Of a stretch of 64,000 nt of DNA, positions 25,925 through 35,146 are shown piece by piece. Position 1 is the stretch's first letter. Every line of letters begins with the position of its first letter. Source of the stretch: Methylocystaceae bacterium (lineage in GTDB: Bacteria > Pseudomonadota > Alphaproteobacteria > Rhizobiales > Beijerinckiaceae); assembly GCA_009773555.1 (NCBI GenBank), contig WSXZ01000035.1, positions 1 through 64,000 of the forward strand. The letters run 5' to 3'. Made by a program: the position numbers and the translations under genes. The notes beneath the pieces were generated by a model. That model was given only the letters and a program-made list of their open reading frames with translations. It did not search any database and was not told where the DNA came from.

Positions 25925-27157
25925 ATGACGAATAGCGTATCGGATCATGCGCCGCAGCCTTCCTCGCCGCGCGAGACGCGCGTCGTCGTCGCCATGTCGG
26001 GCGGCGTCGACTCCAGCGTCGTCGCCGCTCTGCTGCAGGAGCAGGGCTACGACGTCGTGGGCGTCACGATGCAGCTTTATGATCACGGGGAAGCCACGCA
26101 CCGCAAGGGCGCCTGCTGCGCGGGGCGCGACATCCACGATGCGCGAAATGTTGCGGCGCGACTGGGCATTCCGCACTTCGTTCTCGATTACGAGAGCAAG
26201 TTTCGCGAGAAGGTGATTGACGAATTCGCCGCGAGCTACGCCAGCGGCGAAACTCCCGTGCCCTGCGTCGCCTGCAACCAGTTCATCAAATTCGCCGATC
26301 TCATGGAGACGGCGAAGGACCTCGGCGCGCACGCGCTCGCGACCGGCCATTACATTTCCGCCCGCGACGACGGACGCGGCGGCCGTGCGCTCTACCGCGC
26401 CAAGGATGCGGCGCGCGACCAGAGCTATTTCCTTTTCGCGACGACCCGCGAGCAGCTGCGGATGCTGCGCTTTCCGCTGGGCGACTATACGAAGGCCGAA
26501 GTTCGCGACATGGCCCGCCGCTTCGGACTCGAGGTCGCCGATAAGCCGGACAGCCAAGACATCTGCTTCGTGCCGACAGGGCGCTATACAGACGTCGTCG
26601 AGAAGCTTGCGCCAGCTTCGGTGGTGCCCGGCGAGATCGTGCACCTCGACGGCCGTGTGCTGGGACGCCACGCCGGCGTCATCCACTACACCATCGGGCA
26701 GCGCCGCGGGCTGGGGCTGGGCGCAAAAGTCGCCGGCCGCGACGCGGAGCCGCTTTACGTCTTGCGTCTTGACGCCGCGAAGGCTCAGGTCGTGGTCGGC
26801 CCTCGCGAAGCGCTGGACACTCGCGCGGTGCAGCTACGCGACGTGAACTGGATTGGCGACGGCGCGCTCTCTTCCCTGCCGCCCGAGGGCCTCGACATCA
26901 TGGCGCGCGTGCGTTCGACGCGGCCGCCAGTCCCCGCGCGATTGATCCCGGGCGGGGAAGGCGGCGCTATGGTCGTCTTCGCGGCAAGCGAATTCGGCGT
27001 CTCGCCTGGGCAGGCGTGCGTCTTCTACGACGCAGACGAAAATGAAGCGCGCGTGCTCGGCGGCGGATTTATCGCCGGGATCGAGCCTGCAGCGATGACG
27101 ATGGCATTAAAGGCGCCGCCGCTGCGCGCCGCAGAAGTGCGAAGGGCGCCTCGATGA
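25925..27157 (+). CDS. mnmA: tRNA-specific 2-thiouridylase
   Basis: MnmA thiolates U34 of tRNA-Lys, -Glu and -Gln using sulfur relayed from cysteine desulfurase. At 410 residues it is slightly longer than the E. coli enzyme. The PP-loop AMSGGVDSS is at about residues 23-31. The two catalytic cysteines lie in PVPCVACN (about residue 115) and DSQDICFVP (about 217), and the tRNA-binding [13 protein letters not shown] motif follows. Its stop overlaps the start of the methyltransferase gene (ATGA). Confidence 0.96.
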   Translation: MTNSVSDHAPQPSSPRETRVVVAMSGGVDSSVVAALLQEQGYDVVGVTMQLYDHGEATHRKGACCAGRDIHDARNVAARLGIPHFVLDYESKFREKVIDEFAASYASGETPVPCVACNQFIKFADLMETAKDLGAHALATGHYISARDDGRGGRALYRAKDAARDQSYFLFATTREQLRMLRFPLGDYTKAEVRDMARRFGLEVADKPDSQDICFVPTGRYTDVVEKLAPASVVPGEIVHLDGRVLGRHAGVIHYTIGQRRGLGLGAKVAGRDAEPLYVLRLDAAKAQVVVGPREALDTRAVQLRDVNWIGDGALSSLPPEGLDIMARVRSTRPPVPARLIPGGEGGAMVVFAASEFGVSPGQACVFYDADENEARVLGGGFIAGIEPAAMTMALKAPPLRAAEVRRAPR

Positions 27158-27876
27158 GCGAAGCAAGGAATTTTTTGCCCGAAGTCGAAACGCTCGACAA
27201 CAGTAATGTCGAGGCCGCCTATGCGCGCTGGGCGCCGATATATGATCTGACGTTCGACATTCTGTTGAAGCCAGGCCGTCGCGCCGCCGCCGCGGCCGCG
27301 TCCAATACGCGCGGACCGATCCTCGACGTCGGCGTCGGCACGGGACTCGAACTGCCGATGTTTTCGTCCAATGCGCAGGTCATCGGCGTCGATCTGTCGG
27401 AGCCGATGCTGCGCCGCGCGGCGCAGCGCGTGCGCCGTGAGCGTCTCGGCAATGTCGCCGGCCTCGTGAAAATGGATGCGACGCGCATGGCGTTCTCCGA
27501 CGCGAGCTTCGCCTGCGTCGTCGCGCCTTACGTCCTGACGGTCGTGCCGGAGCCACAAGCCATGCTCGACGAACTGGCGCGCGTGCTGCGCCCGGGCGGC
27601 GAGATCGTGCTCGTCAATCATGTGAGCGGCAAGGACGACGCCATCGCGCTGTTCGAGGCGTGGCTCGACCGCCACATGGCCCCCAAGCTCGGCTGGCGTC
27701 CGCAATTTCCCTGGTCGATCATCGGCGACTGGATCGATCAGAACCCGCAAATGAAGCTCGTCGAACGTCGCCCGCTGGCGCCCTTCGGTCTGTTTACGCT
27801 GACGCGGATCGAGCGTCTCCCAGTAGAGAGAAAAGAACGCGAAAGGCCCGCGCCAAAGGAGTTGGCGCTCGCCTAG
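27154..27876 (+). CDS. pmtA: class I SAM methyltransferase, PmtA-like phospholipid N-methyltransferase
   Basis: A 240-residue methyltransferase of the Rhodobacter/Agrobacterium PmtA type, which methylates phosphatidylethanolamine stepwise to phosphatidylcholine. The [15 protein letters not shown] opening, motif [16 protein letters not shown] (about residues 51-65), [11 protein letters not shown], and the [20 protein letters not shown] stretch match that family. The basic C-terminus could contact the membrane. It is translationally coupled to mnmA. The PmtA assignment rests on overall pattern; a ubiquinone-type methyltransferase is the main alternative. Confidence 0.75.
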   Translation: MSEARNFLPEVETLDNSNVEAAYARWAPIYDLTFDILLKPGRRAAAAAASNTRGPILDVGVGTGLELPMFSSNAQVIGVDLSEPMLRRAAQRVRRERLGNVAGLVKMDATRMAFSDASFACVVAPYVLTVVPEPQAMLDELARVLRPGGEIVLVNHVSGKDDAIALFEAWLDRHMAPKLGWRPQFPWSIIGDWIDQNPQMKLVERRPLAPFGLFTLTRIERLPVERKERERPAPKELALA

Positions 27877-27878
27877 GG

Positions 27879-27988
27879 CGTTTCCCGATCACATGGACTC
27901 ATGTGATCGAAAAGAAATCGCTCAAATCAAAATGCTGGAGCAGGTTCTGATCGAAAAAGCCCGTCAACTTTCTCGGAACCTGCTCTGG
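27879..27988. repeat. candidate palindromic intergenic repeat (two hairpins)
   Basis: Just after pmtA, a perfect 10-bp stem CGATCACATG/CATGTGATCG with loop GACT (27886-27909) is followed by GAGCAGGTTC (27938-27947) and its reverse complement GAACCTGCTC (27976-27985). The composite looks like a short dispersed intergenic element. It appears once in this window, so repetitiveness is inference. The first hairpin could also end the pmtA transcript. Confidence 0.45.
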
Positions 27989-28045
27989 CGAAACTCGCAG
28001 ACGCCACTGGCGCCCGGCCGCGCATAGCGCTACATTCATTGGGCG

Positions 28046-28205
28046 GCGCTGCGGGGTGCGTGCAGGACTATTATTCCCCGGGGCCTTATCGATCCTTATG
28101 GGAGCTGTCCCTGGCCTCGCCCGTGGGCTTGGTCATATGGCGCCCACCTACGTTGTAGGTTCCCGGGATCGATGTCCCACGGCTCTTGTGGCCCGCACTC
28201 TTCTT
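28046..28205 (+). ncRNA. ssrS: 6S RNA (alphaproteobacterial type)
   Basis: This gene-free stretch directly before the 5-formyltetrahydrofolate cyclo-ligase gene has the layout and words of 6S RNA, which binds the sigma-70 RNA polymerase holoenzyme. Visible parts are a GC-rich 5' strand (GCGGGGTGCGTGCAGG) facing a GCCCGCACTC 3' strand, the GGGAGCTGTCCCTGGC segment, an apical GTGGGC/GCCCAC hairpin, and the CCACCTACGTTGTAGGTTCC stretch that I associate with alphaproteobacterial 6S. Linkage to this gene is the classical one. The ends are approximate. Confidence 0.7.
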
Positions 28206-28223
28206 CCCTGTTATTGCTCTCGC

Positions 28224-28826
28224 ATGAGCGATTTGAAAGCCGAGCTGCGGCGCCGTTCCCTGGCGCGCCGCGATCTCATCGCGCCGCACGAAGCGCATGA
28301 GGCCGCCGCTTCCGTCGCGCGCCGGGGCGTCGCGCTCGTCGCCGGCATTGCGCGCGATGCGAAACTGAGCGCCCCGCCCGTCGTTTCCGTCTATTGGCCG
28401 ATCCGCAGCGAGCTGAACACGCGTCCGCTCATCGACGCCCTCACAGCCGCAGGTTTTTGCGTGACGCTGCCGGTCATGCACAAGGTGCGTCATCCCTTGG
28501 TCTTTCGCGCCTTCGCGCCCGGCGACGACCTCGTCAAAGGGCCGTTCGGCCTATCGGAGCCTTCGGACGACAAGCCTGCATACGAGCCCGATATTGTGTT
28601 TTCGCCGCTCGCCGCCTTCGATCGGCGCGGTTTTCGGCTCGGCTATGGCGGCGGCATCTATGACGCCACGCTCTCTACCCTTCGCGCCAAGAAGCCGGTC
28701 ATCGCCGTCGGCGTCGCCTATTCCTGCCAGGAAGCCGACGTCGTGCCGATCGAACCGCATGACCAGCGGCTCGACGCCCTCATGACCGAGCAGGAGACGC
28801 TGCGGTTCGCAACCGCCGCCGCCTAG
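28224..28826 (+). CDS. fau: 5-formyltetrahydrofolate cyclo-ligase
   Basis: This enzyme (YgfA/Fau, MTHFS) converts 5-formyl-THF to 5,10-methenyl-THF with ATP. I start at MSDLKAELRRR (28224), after the 6S RNA; an in-frame extension to 28056 runs through the RNA and is not real. The family motifs are PVVSVYWPIRSELNTRPL (about residues 52-69), DIVFSPLAAFDRRGFRLGYG and the nucleotide-binding GYGGGIYDATL (about 148-158), where the usual YYD is IYD. It may be co-transcribed with, and processed from, the 6S RNA transcript. Confidence 0.93.
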   Translation: MSDLKAELRRRSLARRDLIAPHEAHEAAASVARRGVALVAGIARDAKLSAPPVVSVYWPIRSELNTRPLIDALTAAGFCVTLPVMHKVRHPLVFRAFAPGDDLVKGPFGLSEPSDDKPAYEPDIVFSPLAAFDRRGFRLGYGGGIYDATLSTLRAKKPVIAVGVAYSCQEADVVPIEPHDQRLDALMTEQETLRFATAAA

Positions 28827-28847
28827 AGCGCGGAACCAATTAGAACG

Positions 28848-28865
28848 CAGCACGTTAACGTGCTG
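28848..28865. promoter_or_regulatory. perfect 18-bp palindrome
   Basis: CAGCACGTTAACGTGCTG is a perfect 18-bp palindrome, 22 bp after fau and about 40 bp before the crystallin-like gene. It has no loop and no T-run, so an operator for the downstream gene is more likely than a terminator. Confidence 0.45.
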
Positions 28866-28903
28866 ATGCGGACTATTTAAATTTCTTTTTCGGAGAGTTT
28901 GAG

Positions 28904-29284
28904 ATGAAGGCTTGCTCTACAGCGGCCGCCCTCACGGCGGCCCTCTTGTTTTTTCCGGCCAGCGCGCAGGCGACCTGCCGGATTTTCCAGCATCGAGACT
29001 ATGGCGGCTCCGGCTACACGCTCCACAATTTCGAGCGGATGAAGATGGTGCGCGGCGAAAGTCTCGGATGCACGACGAACGGCCACGGCGGCGGGTGCGA
29101 AAGCACGATCTACAATCCGTCGTGGAACGATCATGTTTCATCGTTCCGCGTGAAGGACGGCTGCACGCTCACATTATGGCAGCACGTCAATCAGGGCGGC
29201 TCGAGATTTCGCTCAAACAGAAGCTACCGTTACGTCGGCGACCGCTGGAACGATCAGGCGTCCGAAGCGCTCTGCATGTGCTGA
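28904..29284 (+). CDS. secreted beta/gamma-crystallin-like protein
   Basis: A 126-residue exported protein. The signal peptide (about residues 1-23, ending SAQAT) has a good ribosome site (GGAGAGTTTGAG). The mature part resembles a single beta/gamma-crystallin or peptidase-inhibitor-I36-like fold: CRIFQHRDYGGSGYTL, then SSFRVKDGCTLTLWQHVNQGG, the paired Greek-key openings (HRDYGG and HVNQGG). It has six Cys, suggesting disulfides, and ends ALCMC. Such folds bind Ca2+ or inhibit proteases; neither is shown here. Confidence 0.65.
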   Translation: MKACSTAAALTAALLFFPASAQATCRIFQHRDYGGSGYTLHNFERMKMVRGESLGCTTNGHGGGCESTIYNPSWNDHVSSFRVKDGCTLTLWQHVNQGGSRFRSNRSYRYVGDRWNDQASEALCMC

Positions 29285-29310
29285 ATTCGGCGCGGAGTCG
29301 ATCATAGGCG

Positions 29311-29339
29311 TCTCGGCGGTTCGACAAGAGCCGCCGAGA
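29311..29339. terminator. hairpin between convergent genes
   Basis: Perfect 9-bp stem TCTCGGCGG/CCGCCGAGA with an 11-nt loop, 27 bp past the crystallin-like gene. There is no clear T-run. It may serve both the plus-strand gene and the minus-strand LysM gene ending at 29361. Confidence 0.45.
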
Positions 29340-29360
29340 ATTCACGCTATCTCCCTCACC

Positions 29361-30320
29361 TCATCGCGTCGGCGCTGACGGCAGATTGACGAGCTGACCG
29401 GCGCGCAGCTTTTTCGACTTTAGATCGGGATTGCGCTCGGCGATCTCGCGCCATTTGCTGGTTGCGCCATAGAGCCGCCTGGCGATGGATTTAAACGTGT
29501 CCCCCGCGCGCGCCGTATAAACTCCAGGGTCCTTCGCCGCGGTCGGCGGGGGCTCGACGGGCGCATTTCCGGCCACTTGCGGGGCGGCTTCAGCCGGTTC
29601 GCTTTCTTGGCTCCCTGTCTTCGGCTCTGCATTGGTCGCAGACGGATTCGCCTCCGGGGCGGGCTCCTCGCTGTTCGTCGTCTCGCCGATCGCGGCGGTC
29701 TGCTCGATTTCCGACTGCTGCTGCTGCGCCGAGTCTGGCTCCGACGCCTCATGCGCCGCTTGCGGCCCCGCGACGAGCAGAAAGGCGACGGCGAAGCCCG
29801 CGATCGCCAGGGAAGCTTCTGCGAGACCGCGACGGCGTTTTGGCGTGAAGAGCGGCGGCCGCTCGCGATCGTTGGCTCCAACAGACGGCGCGAGCTCCTG
29901 CGCTTCCCGGCCGCGCAGCCAGATGAGCGCCTCGAATATGAAATACAGGAACAGCGCCGCCGTCACCGGCGGCTTTCGGAATGAGTCCGGCGCAAACATG
30001 TAGGCGACGACGCCGAGCTGGATCAGCGCCGAAAGCCAGGGCAGCCCAATCGCGCCAAGCATCATGCGCCGACGCGCCGCAATGCCAGCCGCGAGAAGGA
30101 AAAAAACGAGGTAGACCCAAAGCAGGGCGCCTTGTCCGTAGAACGTCCAGCCGAAGGCGGTCGCGCCCAGCAGATAAAACAGCCCTAGGGCGGCTGCGGC
30201 ATAGGCGGCATGAAGCAGCCGCTGCGGACCCAAAATCCGACTGAGATGAAAAAGCAGCGCCGCCGCAAGCACCGCCATAAAGACCACGGCCACGTAGGCG
30301 GATGAAATATTGGAGTTCAT
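29361..30320 (-). CDS. multi-pass membrane protein with C-terminal LysM domain
   Basis: A 319-residue protein starting MNSNISSAYVAVV at 30320. About five to six hydrophobic helices lie in the first 135 residues, another at about 170-190. A glutamate/alanine/proline-rich linker (about 195-265) then leads to a LysM domain: VYTARAGDTFKSIARRLYG, then KWREIAERNPDLKSKKLRAGQ. LysM binds peptidoglycan N-acetylglucosamine, so the C-terminus should face the periplasm. The combination suggests an envelope anchor. I do not recognise a named family. Confidence 0.75.
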   Translation of the reverse strand: MNSNISSAYVAVVFMAVLAAALLFHLSRILGPQRLLHAAYAAAALGLFYLLGATAFGWTFYGQGALLWVYLVFFLLAAGIAARRRMMLGAIGLPWLSALIQLGVVAYMFAPDSFRKPPVTAALFLYFIFEALIWLRGREAQELAPSVGANDRERPPLFTPKRRRGLAEASLAIAGFAVAFLLVAGPQAAHEASEPDSAQQQQSEIEQTAAIGETTNSEEPAPEANPSATNAEPKTGSQESEPAEAAPQVAGNAPVEPPPTAAKDPGVYTARAGDTFKSIARRLYGATSKWREIAERNPDLKSKKLRAGQLVNLPSAPTR

Positions 30321-30404
30321 GTAACCGCGCTCCTCAGGGGTCGGTTTTGAATTCAATGCGCTGCGGATGTGACAGTTTCTTGAGAGCAAGCCGCCCTCCG
30401 TGAA

Positions 30405-31427
30405 TCATTCCGATTTTTCCGATACGCCCGCGCTATCGAAGGTGGCCATGTCGCTGTGACACGCAAGCGCCGCTTTGATCAGGCCGATAGCCAGCGCCGC
30501 GCCCGAGCCTTCGCCCAGCCGCATGTCGAGATCGAGCAGCGGGCGCTTGCCAAGCCGCGTCAGAATGTCGCGATGCGCCCCCTCCGCTGAAACGTGGCCC
30601 GCTATGCAATGGGCGATCGACTCGGGCGCGATCGCATGGAGCAGCGCCGCGGCGGCGCAGGCGACATAGCCGTCCAGCACCACGGGAATGCGGTTGAGAC
30701 GCGCGGCGGCGATTGCGCCCATCATCGCCGCGATCTCCCGCCCGCCAAGCCGGCGCAGGATTTCCAAAGGATCGGCGAGATGCGGCGCATGCAGCGTCAG
30801 CGCGGCGCCGATCGCGGCGTTCTTGCGCGAAAGCCCGGCGTCGTCTACGCCCGTGCCGCGTCCGGTCCAGCGCGAGGCCGGACCGCCGAAAAGCGCCGCA
30901 TAGATCGCCGCCGCGCTCGTCGTATTGCCAATGCCCATCTCGCCTGGGGCAAGGAGATCGATATCGCCCTGGATCGCCTCCATCCCATAGGCGAAGGTCG
31001 CCGCCGCTTCGCGCTCGTCCATGGCCGGCGCCACAGTAAAGTCGGCCGTCGGCCGTTCGAGCGCCAGCTCATAGACCTTCAGGCCGACGCCATAGGACTT
31101 GCAGATCTGATTGATCGCCGCGCCGCCGGCGAGAAAATTCGCCACCATCTGCTGCGTGACGCTCGCCGGGAAAGCCGAAACGCCCTGCGCCACGACGCCG
31201 TGATTGGCGGCGAAAACGGCGACGAGCGGGCGCTCGATCGAGGGCTCCGCCCTGCCCTGCCAGGCTGCGAGCCATTCGACGATCTCTTCCAGACGACCGA
31301 GCGCGCCGGGCGGTTTGGTGAGCCGGCCGTCGCGCGCACGGACCACCTCCGCGGCTTGCAGATCGGGGCCGGGCAGAGCCGCCAGCAGGATACGGATTTC
31401 TTCGAAGGGATGAACGGCATGAGACAT
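30405..31427 (-). CDS. cobT: nicotinate-nucleotide--dimethylbenzimidazole phosphoribosyltransferase
   Basis: CobT activates 5,6-dimethylbenzimidazole to alpha-ribazole phosphate for the lower ligand of cobalamin. The start at 31427 (MSHAVHPFEEI) is chosen over an upstream ATG at 31457. Motifs include LTKPPGALGRLE (about residues 36-47), VFAANHGVVAQGVSAFP, the GEMGIGNTTSAAA stretch, and the catalytic-Glu region LDLDMRLGEGSGAALA near the C-terminus. The partner cobS lies 22 kb away. No cobalamin riboswitch is visible in the 63 bp upstream. Confidence 0.94.
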   Translation of the reverse strand: MSHAVHPFEEIRILLAALPGPDLQAAEVVRARDGRLTKPPGALGRLEEIVEWLAAWQGRAEPSIERPLVAVFAANHGVVAQGVSAFPASVTQQMVANFLAGGAAINQICKSYGVGLKVYELALERPTADFTVAPAMDEREAAATFAYGMEAIQGDIDLLAPGEMGIGNTTSAAAIYAALFGGPASRWTGRGTGVDDAGLSRKNAAIGAALTLHAPHLADPLEILRRLGGREIAAMMGAIAAARLNRIPVVLDGYVACAAAALLHAIAPESIAHCIAGHVSAEGAHRDILTRLGKRPLLDLDMRLGEGSGAALAIGLIKAALACHSDMATFDSAGVSEKSE

Positions 31428-31490
31428 GCCGCCGGCTTTACCGGGTCGCGGCGACATTGGCGAGCGCTTCAGCGTGGCTTCGCAGTGCCG

Positions 31491-32933
31491 CTACGCTTCC
31501 CGCAACGACGGCTGGGCCCGCACGGCCTCGAAGGCTGCGAGGGCGCGCTCCCGCGCCTCGGCATGGTCAACGATCGGATGGGGATAGGTGACGCCAAGCA
31601 CGACGCCGGCCGCGCGCAAGACGTCGTCTGGCGCCGCCCATGGACGATGGATGTAGCGGACGTCGAGCCCCGCGAGCTCCGGCACGTAACGGCGCACATA
31701 AGCGCCGTCCGGATCAAATTTTTCGCCCTGAAGCGAGGGATTGAAGATGCGGAAGTAAGGCGCGGCGTCAGCGCCGCAGCCCGCCACCCACTGCCAATTG
31801 GCGCTGTTGTTGGCGAGATCGGCGTCGACCAGCGTGTCCCAGAACCAGCGCTCCCCCTTCCGCCAGTCAATGAGCAGGTGCTTGATCAGGAAGCTTGCCG
31901 AAACCAGACGCGCGCGATTGTGCATCCAGCCCGTGATCCACAATTCGCGCATCGCCGCGTCGACGAGCGGATAGCCGGTCTGACCGTTCCTCCAAGCGTC
32001 GAGCGAGGTCTCGTCGTCGCGATAGGGAAAGCGCTCGAAGGTCCCGTCCAAAGGGCGGTCCGGCAGGTCCGAGTTGGAGATCAGCAAGTGATGGCAGAAC
32101 TCCCGCCAGCCAAGTTCCCTCAGATAGGCTTCGCCGCCGATGCTCCCAGGCTCGCTGATCGCGTGCCAGACTTCGCGCGGCGACAATTCACCAAAGTGCA
32201 GATGCGGGGAAAGCCTGGAGACGCCGACGCGGCCCATGAAGTCGCGTTCAACCTTGTAGTCGACGACATGGTGGCGCGCGAAATCTGCAAGCTCGGCGCG
32301 CGCGGCCGTCTCGCCGACGAGCCAGACCTTGCGCATGCCGATCGCCCAATCGGGGTTCTGGGGCAGCAGCCGCCACGCGTCGAGATCGTCGCTGTCTGGC
32401 GGAAGCGGCGCGGCGTGCAGGATTTCGGGCGCCGGAAGGGGCCGCTCCGGCGGCGGCGCCGCAAGGCAGGCCCGCCAAAAAGGCGTGAACATGCGGAAGC
32501 TCTCGCCCTGTTTGGTGCGAAGCGTCTCCGGCTCAAAGAGCACCGACTCATGGAAACAATGGGCTTCTACTGCATCGTCGGCCAGCTGCGCCTCGAGTTC
32601 GGCGTCTCGCCGGATCGCCCAAGGCTCGTAAAGCTTGTTCCAGAAGACGGCGCCGGCGCCGGTTTCGGCGATGATCTGCTCAAAGACGTAGGGAGCGCGC
32701 CCGCGGCGCAGTGTCAGCGTCAGGCCCCTGCCGGCGAGGCTCTCGGACAGCGCTCTGAGAGAATGGTGCAGCCACCAGCGCGCCGCGGCGCCAGTGCGCC
32801 ATTCTCCGGGGCTTTCATCGTCCAGGATGTAAAGGGCGACGAGCGGCGCTCCCGATCGTGCGGCCGCCAAAAGCGCCGGATTGTCAGAGATGCGCAAATC
32901 ATTGCGAAACCAGACGATCGCCGGCGCATTCAT
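31491..32933 (-). CDS. phrB: deoxyribodipyrimidine photo-lyase (class I cryptochrome/photolyase)
   Basis: A 480-residue photolyase that repairs cyclobutane pyrimidine dimers with light and FADH-. The start at 32933 gives MNAPAIVWFRNDLRISDNPAL, the usual N-terminus. The FAD-binding C-terminal half shows SRLSPHLHFGELSP, ELGWREFCHHLL, TGYPLVDAAMREL, TGWMHNRARLVSASFL and WQWVAGCGADAAPYFRIFNP, all standard for CPD photolyases. The N-terminal antenna domain fits the usual Rossmann type. Only 63 bp separate it from cobT downstream. Confidence 0.94.
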   Translation of the reverse strand: MNAPAIVWFRNDLRISDNPALLAAARSGAPLVALYILDDESPGEWRTGAAARWWLHHSLRALSESLAGRGLTLTLRRGRAPYVFEQIIAETGAGAVFWNKLYEPWAIRRDAELEAQLADDAVEAHCFHESVLFEPETLRTKQGESFRMFTPFWRACLAAPPPERPLPAPEILHAAPLPPDSDDLDAWRLLPQNPDWAIGMRKVWLVGETAARAELADFARHHVVDYKVERDFMGRVGVSRLSPHLHFGELSPREVWHAISEPGSIGGEAYLRELGWREFCHHLLISNSDLPDRPLDGTFERFPYRDDETSLDAWRNGQTGYPLVDAAMRELWITGWMHNRARLVSASFLIKHLLIDWRKGERWFWDTLVDADLANNSANWQWVAGCGADAAPYFRIFNPSLQGEKFDPDGAYVRRYVPELAGLDVRYIHRPWAAPDDVLRAAGVVLGVTYPHPIVDHAEARERALAAFEAVRAQPSLREA

Positions 32934-33080
32934 ATCGCGAGAACCCCGTTCGACATTCCGAAAGGTCACGCCCCGATCCTCTCGCTGCGTCGAAGGATCG
33001 GGACTAAGTCGTAACCTCGCCGGCCGCCAAGGGTTCCCCCGTCCGCGCTTTCAGGACGTCAATCTCGTCGCGCCAGCCGC

Positions 33081-34541
33081 CTAATGGAGGCGTTTGGCGT
33101 GTTTGAACCCATAAAAGACGTAGATGGCGACGCCGATGACGGTCCAGATCAGCAGCCGGAGCCAGGTGTCGAGCGGAAGCGCGACCATCAGCGCGAAACA
33201 GGACAAAATGCCGGCGACCGGCAACCATGGGATCCCCGGAGCGCGAAACGGGCGCCGGATTTCCGGGTGCATTCGACGCAGGCGCAGCACCGCCAAGCAG
33301 ACGAGCGCGAAAGCCGCCAGCGTCCCGATGCTCACCATTTCGCCGAGTATATCGAGCGGCAACAGACCCGCCGCGAGCGCCACGACCACGCCGACGAGGA
33401 TCTGGCTGACGGCGGGCGTGCGAAAAGTCGGGTGCAGTCTCGCGAAGATCGGCGGCAACAGGCCGTCATGCGCCATCGCGAAGAAAATACGCGTCTGCCC
33501 GTAGAGCAGCACCAGAATCGCCGTCGTCAGTCCGGCCAGCGCGCCGAGCTTCACCGCCCAGGCGAGCCACGAGACGCCGGTGCGATCCATGACCAGCGCC
33601 ATCGGGTCCGGAACGCCCAGCTCCTTGTAGTTGACGACGCCGGTCGCCACGGCCGCCACGGCGATGTAGAGAATCGTGCAGATGATGAGCGAGCCGACAA
33701 TGCCGATCGGCACGTCCCGTTGTGGATTATGCGCCTCCTGCGCAGCAGTCGAGACGGAGTCGAATCCGATATAGGCGAAGAACACCACCGAAGCGCCGCG
33801 CACGACGCCGCTCCAGCCGTACGTGCCGAACTCGCCGGCGTTCTCCGGAATGAGCGGCGACCAATTGGCTTGGTCGATATGCGCAGCGCCAAAAACAATC
33901 ACCATCAGCACGACAGTGACCTTGATGGCGACGATGACGTTATTGAACAGCGTCGACTCGGACGTGCCGCGCACGAGCAGCGCGGTGAGCAGCAGGACGA
34001 TTCCGGCGGCGGGAACGTTAAACAACCCATGCACGGCGCCGGGCGGCGCCCCGTGCGCGGTGGGATCCGCGAAATAGGCAGTCGTCAGTTCGGGCGGCAC
34101 ATGAACGCCAAACCCTTGCATCACGCGGTTGAAGTAGCCGGCCCAGCCGACGGCGACGGTCGCCGCGCCGGCTGCGTATTCGAGCACCAGATTCCACCCG
34201 ATGATCCAGGCGAAAATTTCGCCGAGCGTCACATAAGTGTAAGTGTAGGTGCTCCCGGAGACAGGAATGAGCGACGCAAGCTCCGCATAGCAGAGCGCGA
34301 CAAAGGCGCAGGCGAGCCCCGACAGCATGAAGGAGATCATGACGCCGGGCCCGGCGTAATTCGCCGCCGCCGTGCCGGTCAGCACGAAGATGCCGGCGCC
34401 GATAATTCCGCCGACGCCAAGCGACATCAGCGACGCCCAGCCCATCGCGCGCTTGAGGCCGTCTCCTTCGGCGGCGTGATCGGCGATGATCTTGTGGACG
34501 GATTTGCGGTTCAGATAGCTTTTGCTGGCGCCCTCGAACAA
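33081..34541 (-). CDS. APC-family amino acid permease (cationic amino acid transporter type)
   Basis: A 486-residue transporter with 12 or more hydrophobic segments across its length. The first helix holds GVGGIIGAGIFVLTG (about residues 41-55), the APC substrate/ion-site signature, followed by PGVMISFMLSGLACAFVALCYAEL. The GFDSVSTAAQEAHNPQRD loop (about residue 260) is characteristic of the YhdG/CAT-like subgroup. The N-terminal ~35 residues (SYLNRKSV then DGLKRAMG) also match this group. Substrate is probably an amino acid, perhaps cationic; this is not certain. Confidence 0.9.
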   Translation of the reverse strand: MFEGASKSYLNRKSVHKIIADHAAEGDGLKRAMGWASLMSLGVGGIIGAGIFVLTGTAAANYAGPGVMISFMLSGLACAFVALCYAELASLIPVSGSTYTYTYVTLGEIFAWIIGWNLVLEYAAGAATVAVGWAGYFNRVMQGFGVHVPPELTTAYFADPTAHGAPPGAVHGLFNVPAAGIVLLLTALLVRGTSESTLFNNVIVAIKVTVVLMVIVFGAAHIDQANWSPLIPENAGEFGTYGWSGVVRGASVVFFAYIGFDSVSTAAQEAHNPQRDVPIGIVGSLIICTILYIAVAAVATGVVNYKELGVPDPMALVMDRTGVSWLAWAVKLGALAGLTTAILVLLYGQTRIFFAMAHDGLLPPIFARLHPTFRTPAVSQILVGVVVALAAGLLPLDILGEMVSIGTLAAFALVCLAVLRLRRMHPEIRRPFRAPGIPWLPVAGILSCFALMVALPLDTWLRLLIWTVIGVAIYVFYGFKHAKRLH

Positions 34542-34813
34542 GCGTCCCCCTTTCGAATTCGCGACGTGGCGAGCGCGCCGCGCCTTCGGCGGCGCCGATT
34601 ATCGTTGCGGCGCCAAAACATACAAGCGGAAAGACTGCGAGAAGCGGCGCGCAATCGCGGCGCGCGTCAATTCGCGTTCCAGATCCATGACTTCGCGCTC
34701 ATCTGCGCAACGCGGCGCGGTCCGTCCGGCTTGCCTTGCAGCAGCCTTTGCTATAGCACGACGCGAGCGCGGCGTCGGCCGCCTGTTAAGGGGTCGAGCT
34801 CGAGAATGACGTC

Positions 34814-35047
34814 ATGAGCCAGAAGCCCATCAATTATCTGCGCCTGTCGACGCTCGTCGCCGTGGCGATCTTGGTTGGCACCGAGCTGGTCGGCGCATCC
34901 TGGGCCGCGGGCTGGGCGCTGGGCGGGCTTTTTCAGCTTGATCCCCTCATCAGCCGCGCGCTCGAAATCATCTTCTCCCTCGCCGGCCTGATCGGACTCT
35001 ATTTCTTCATGCGGACCGCCATCCGCAATGAGCCGATTCGCGGCTAA
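34814..35047 (+). CDS. small two-helix membrane protein
   Basis: A 77-residue protein with two hydrophobic helices (about residues 12-37 and 48-67) and short polar ends. The frame and a GAGCTCGAGAATGACGTC leader with a weak ribosome site support it. It lies about 100 bp ahead of opgD on the same strand. Function is unknown. The 272 bp before it, shared with the divergent permease, show no other feature. Confidence 0.65.
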   Translation: MSQKPINYLRLSTLVAVAILVGTELVGASWAAGWALGGLFQLDPLISRALEIIFSLAGLIGLYFFMRTAIRNEPIRG

Positions 35048-35146
35048 TTAGGGTCTCGCGCCTTAATGTCTCGCGCCCCCCGAAAGGCTCGCGGCGGCAG
35101 TAGCCCCAGGCGCGCATCTCCCAAACTTCGCAACAAGGACGCCGAG

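Noticed and set aside
30405-31491. Cobalamin riboswitch ahead of cobT
   Set aside because: Only 63 bp separate cobT from phrB, and no B12-box-like sequence is seen.
30594-33014. An 806-codon plus-strand frame across cobT and phrB
   Set aside because: It spans two genes with clear motifs on the other strand and has no recognisable domain.
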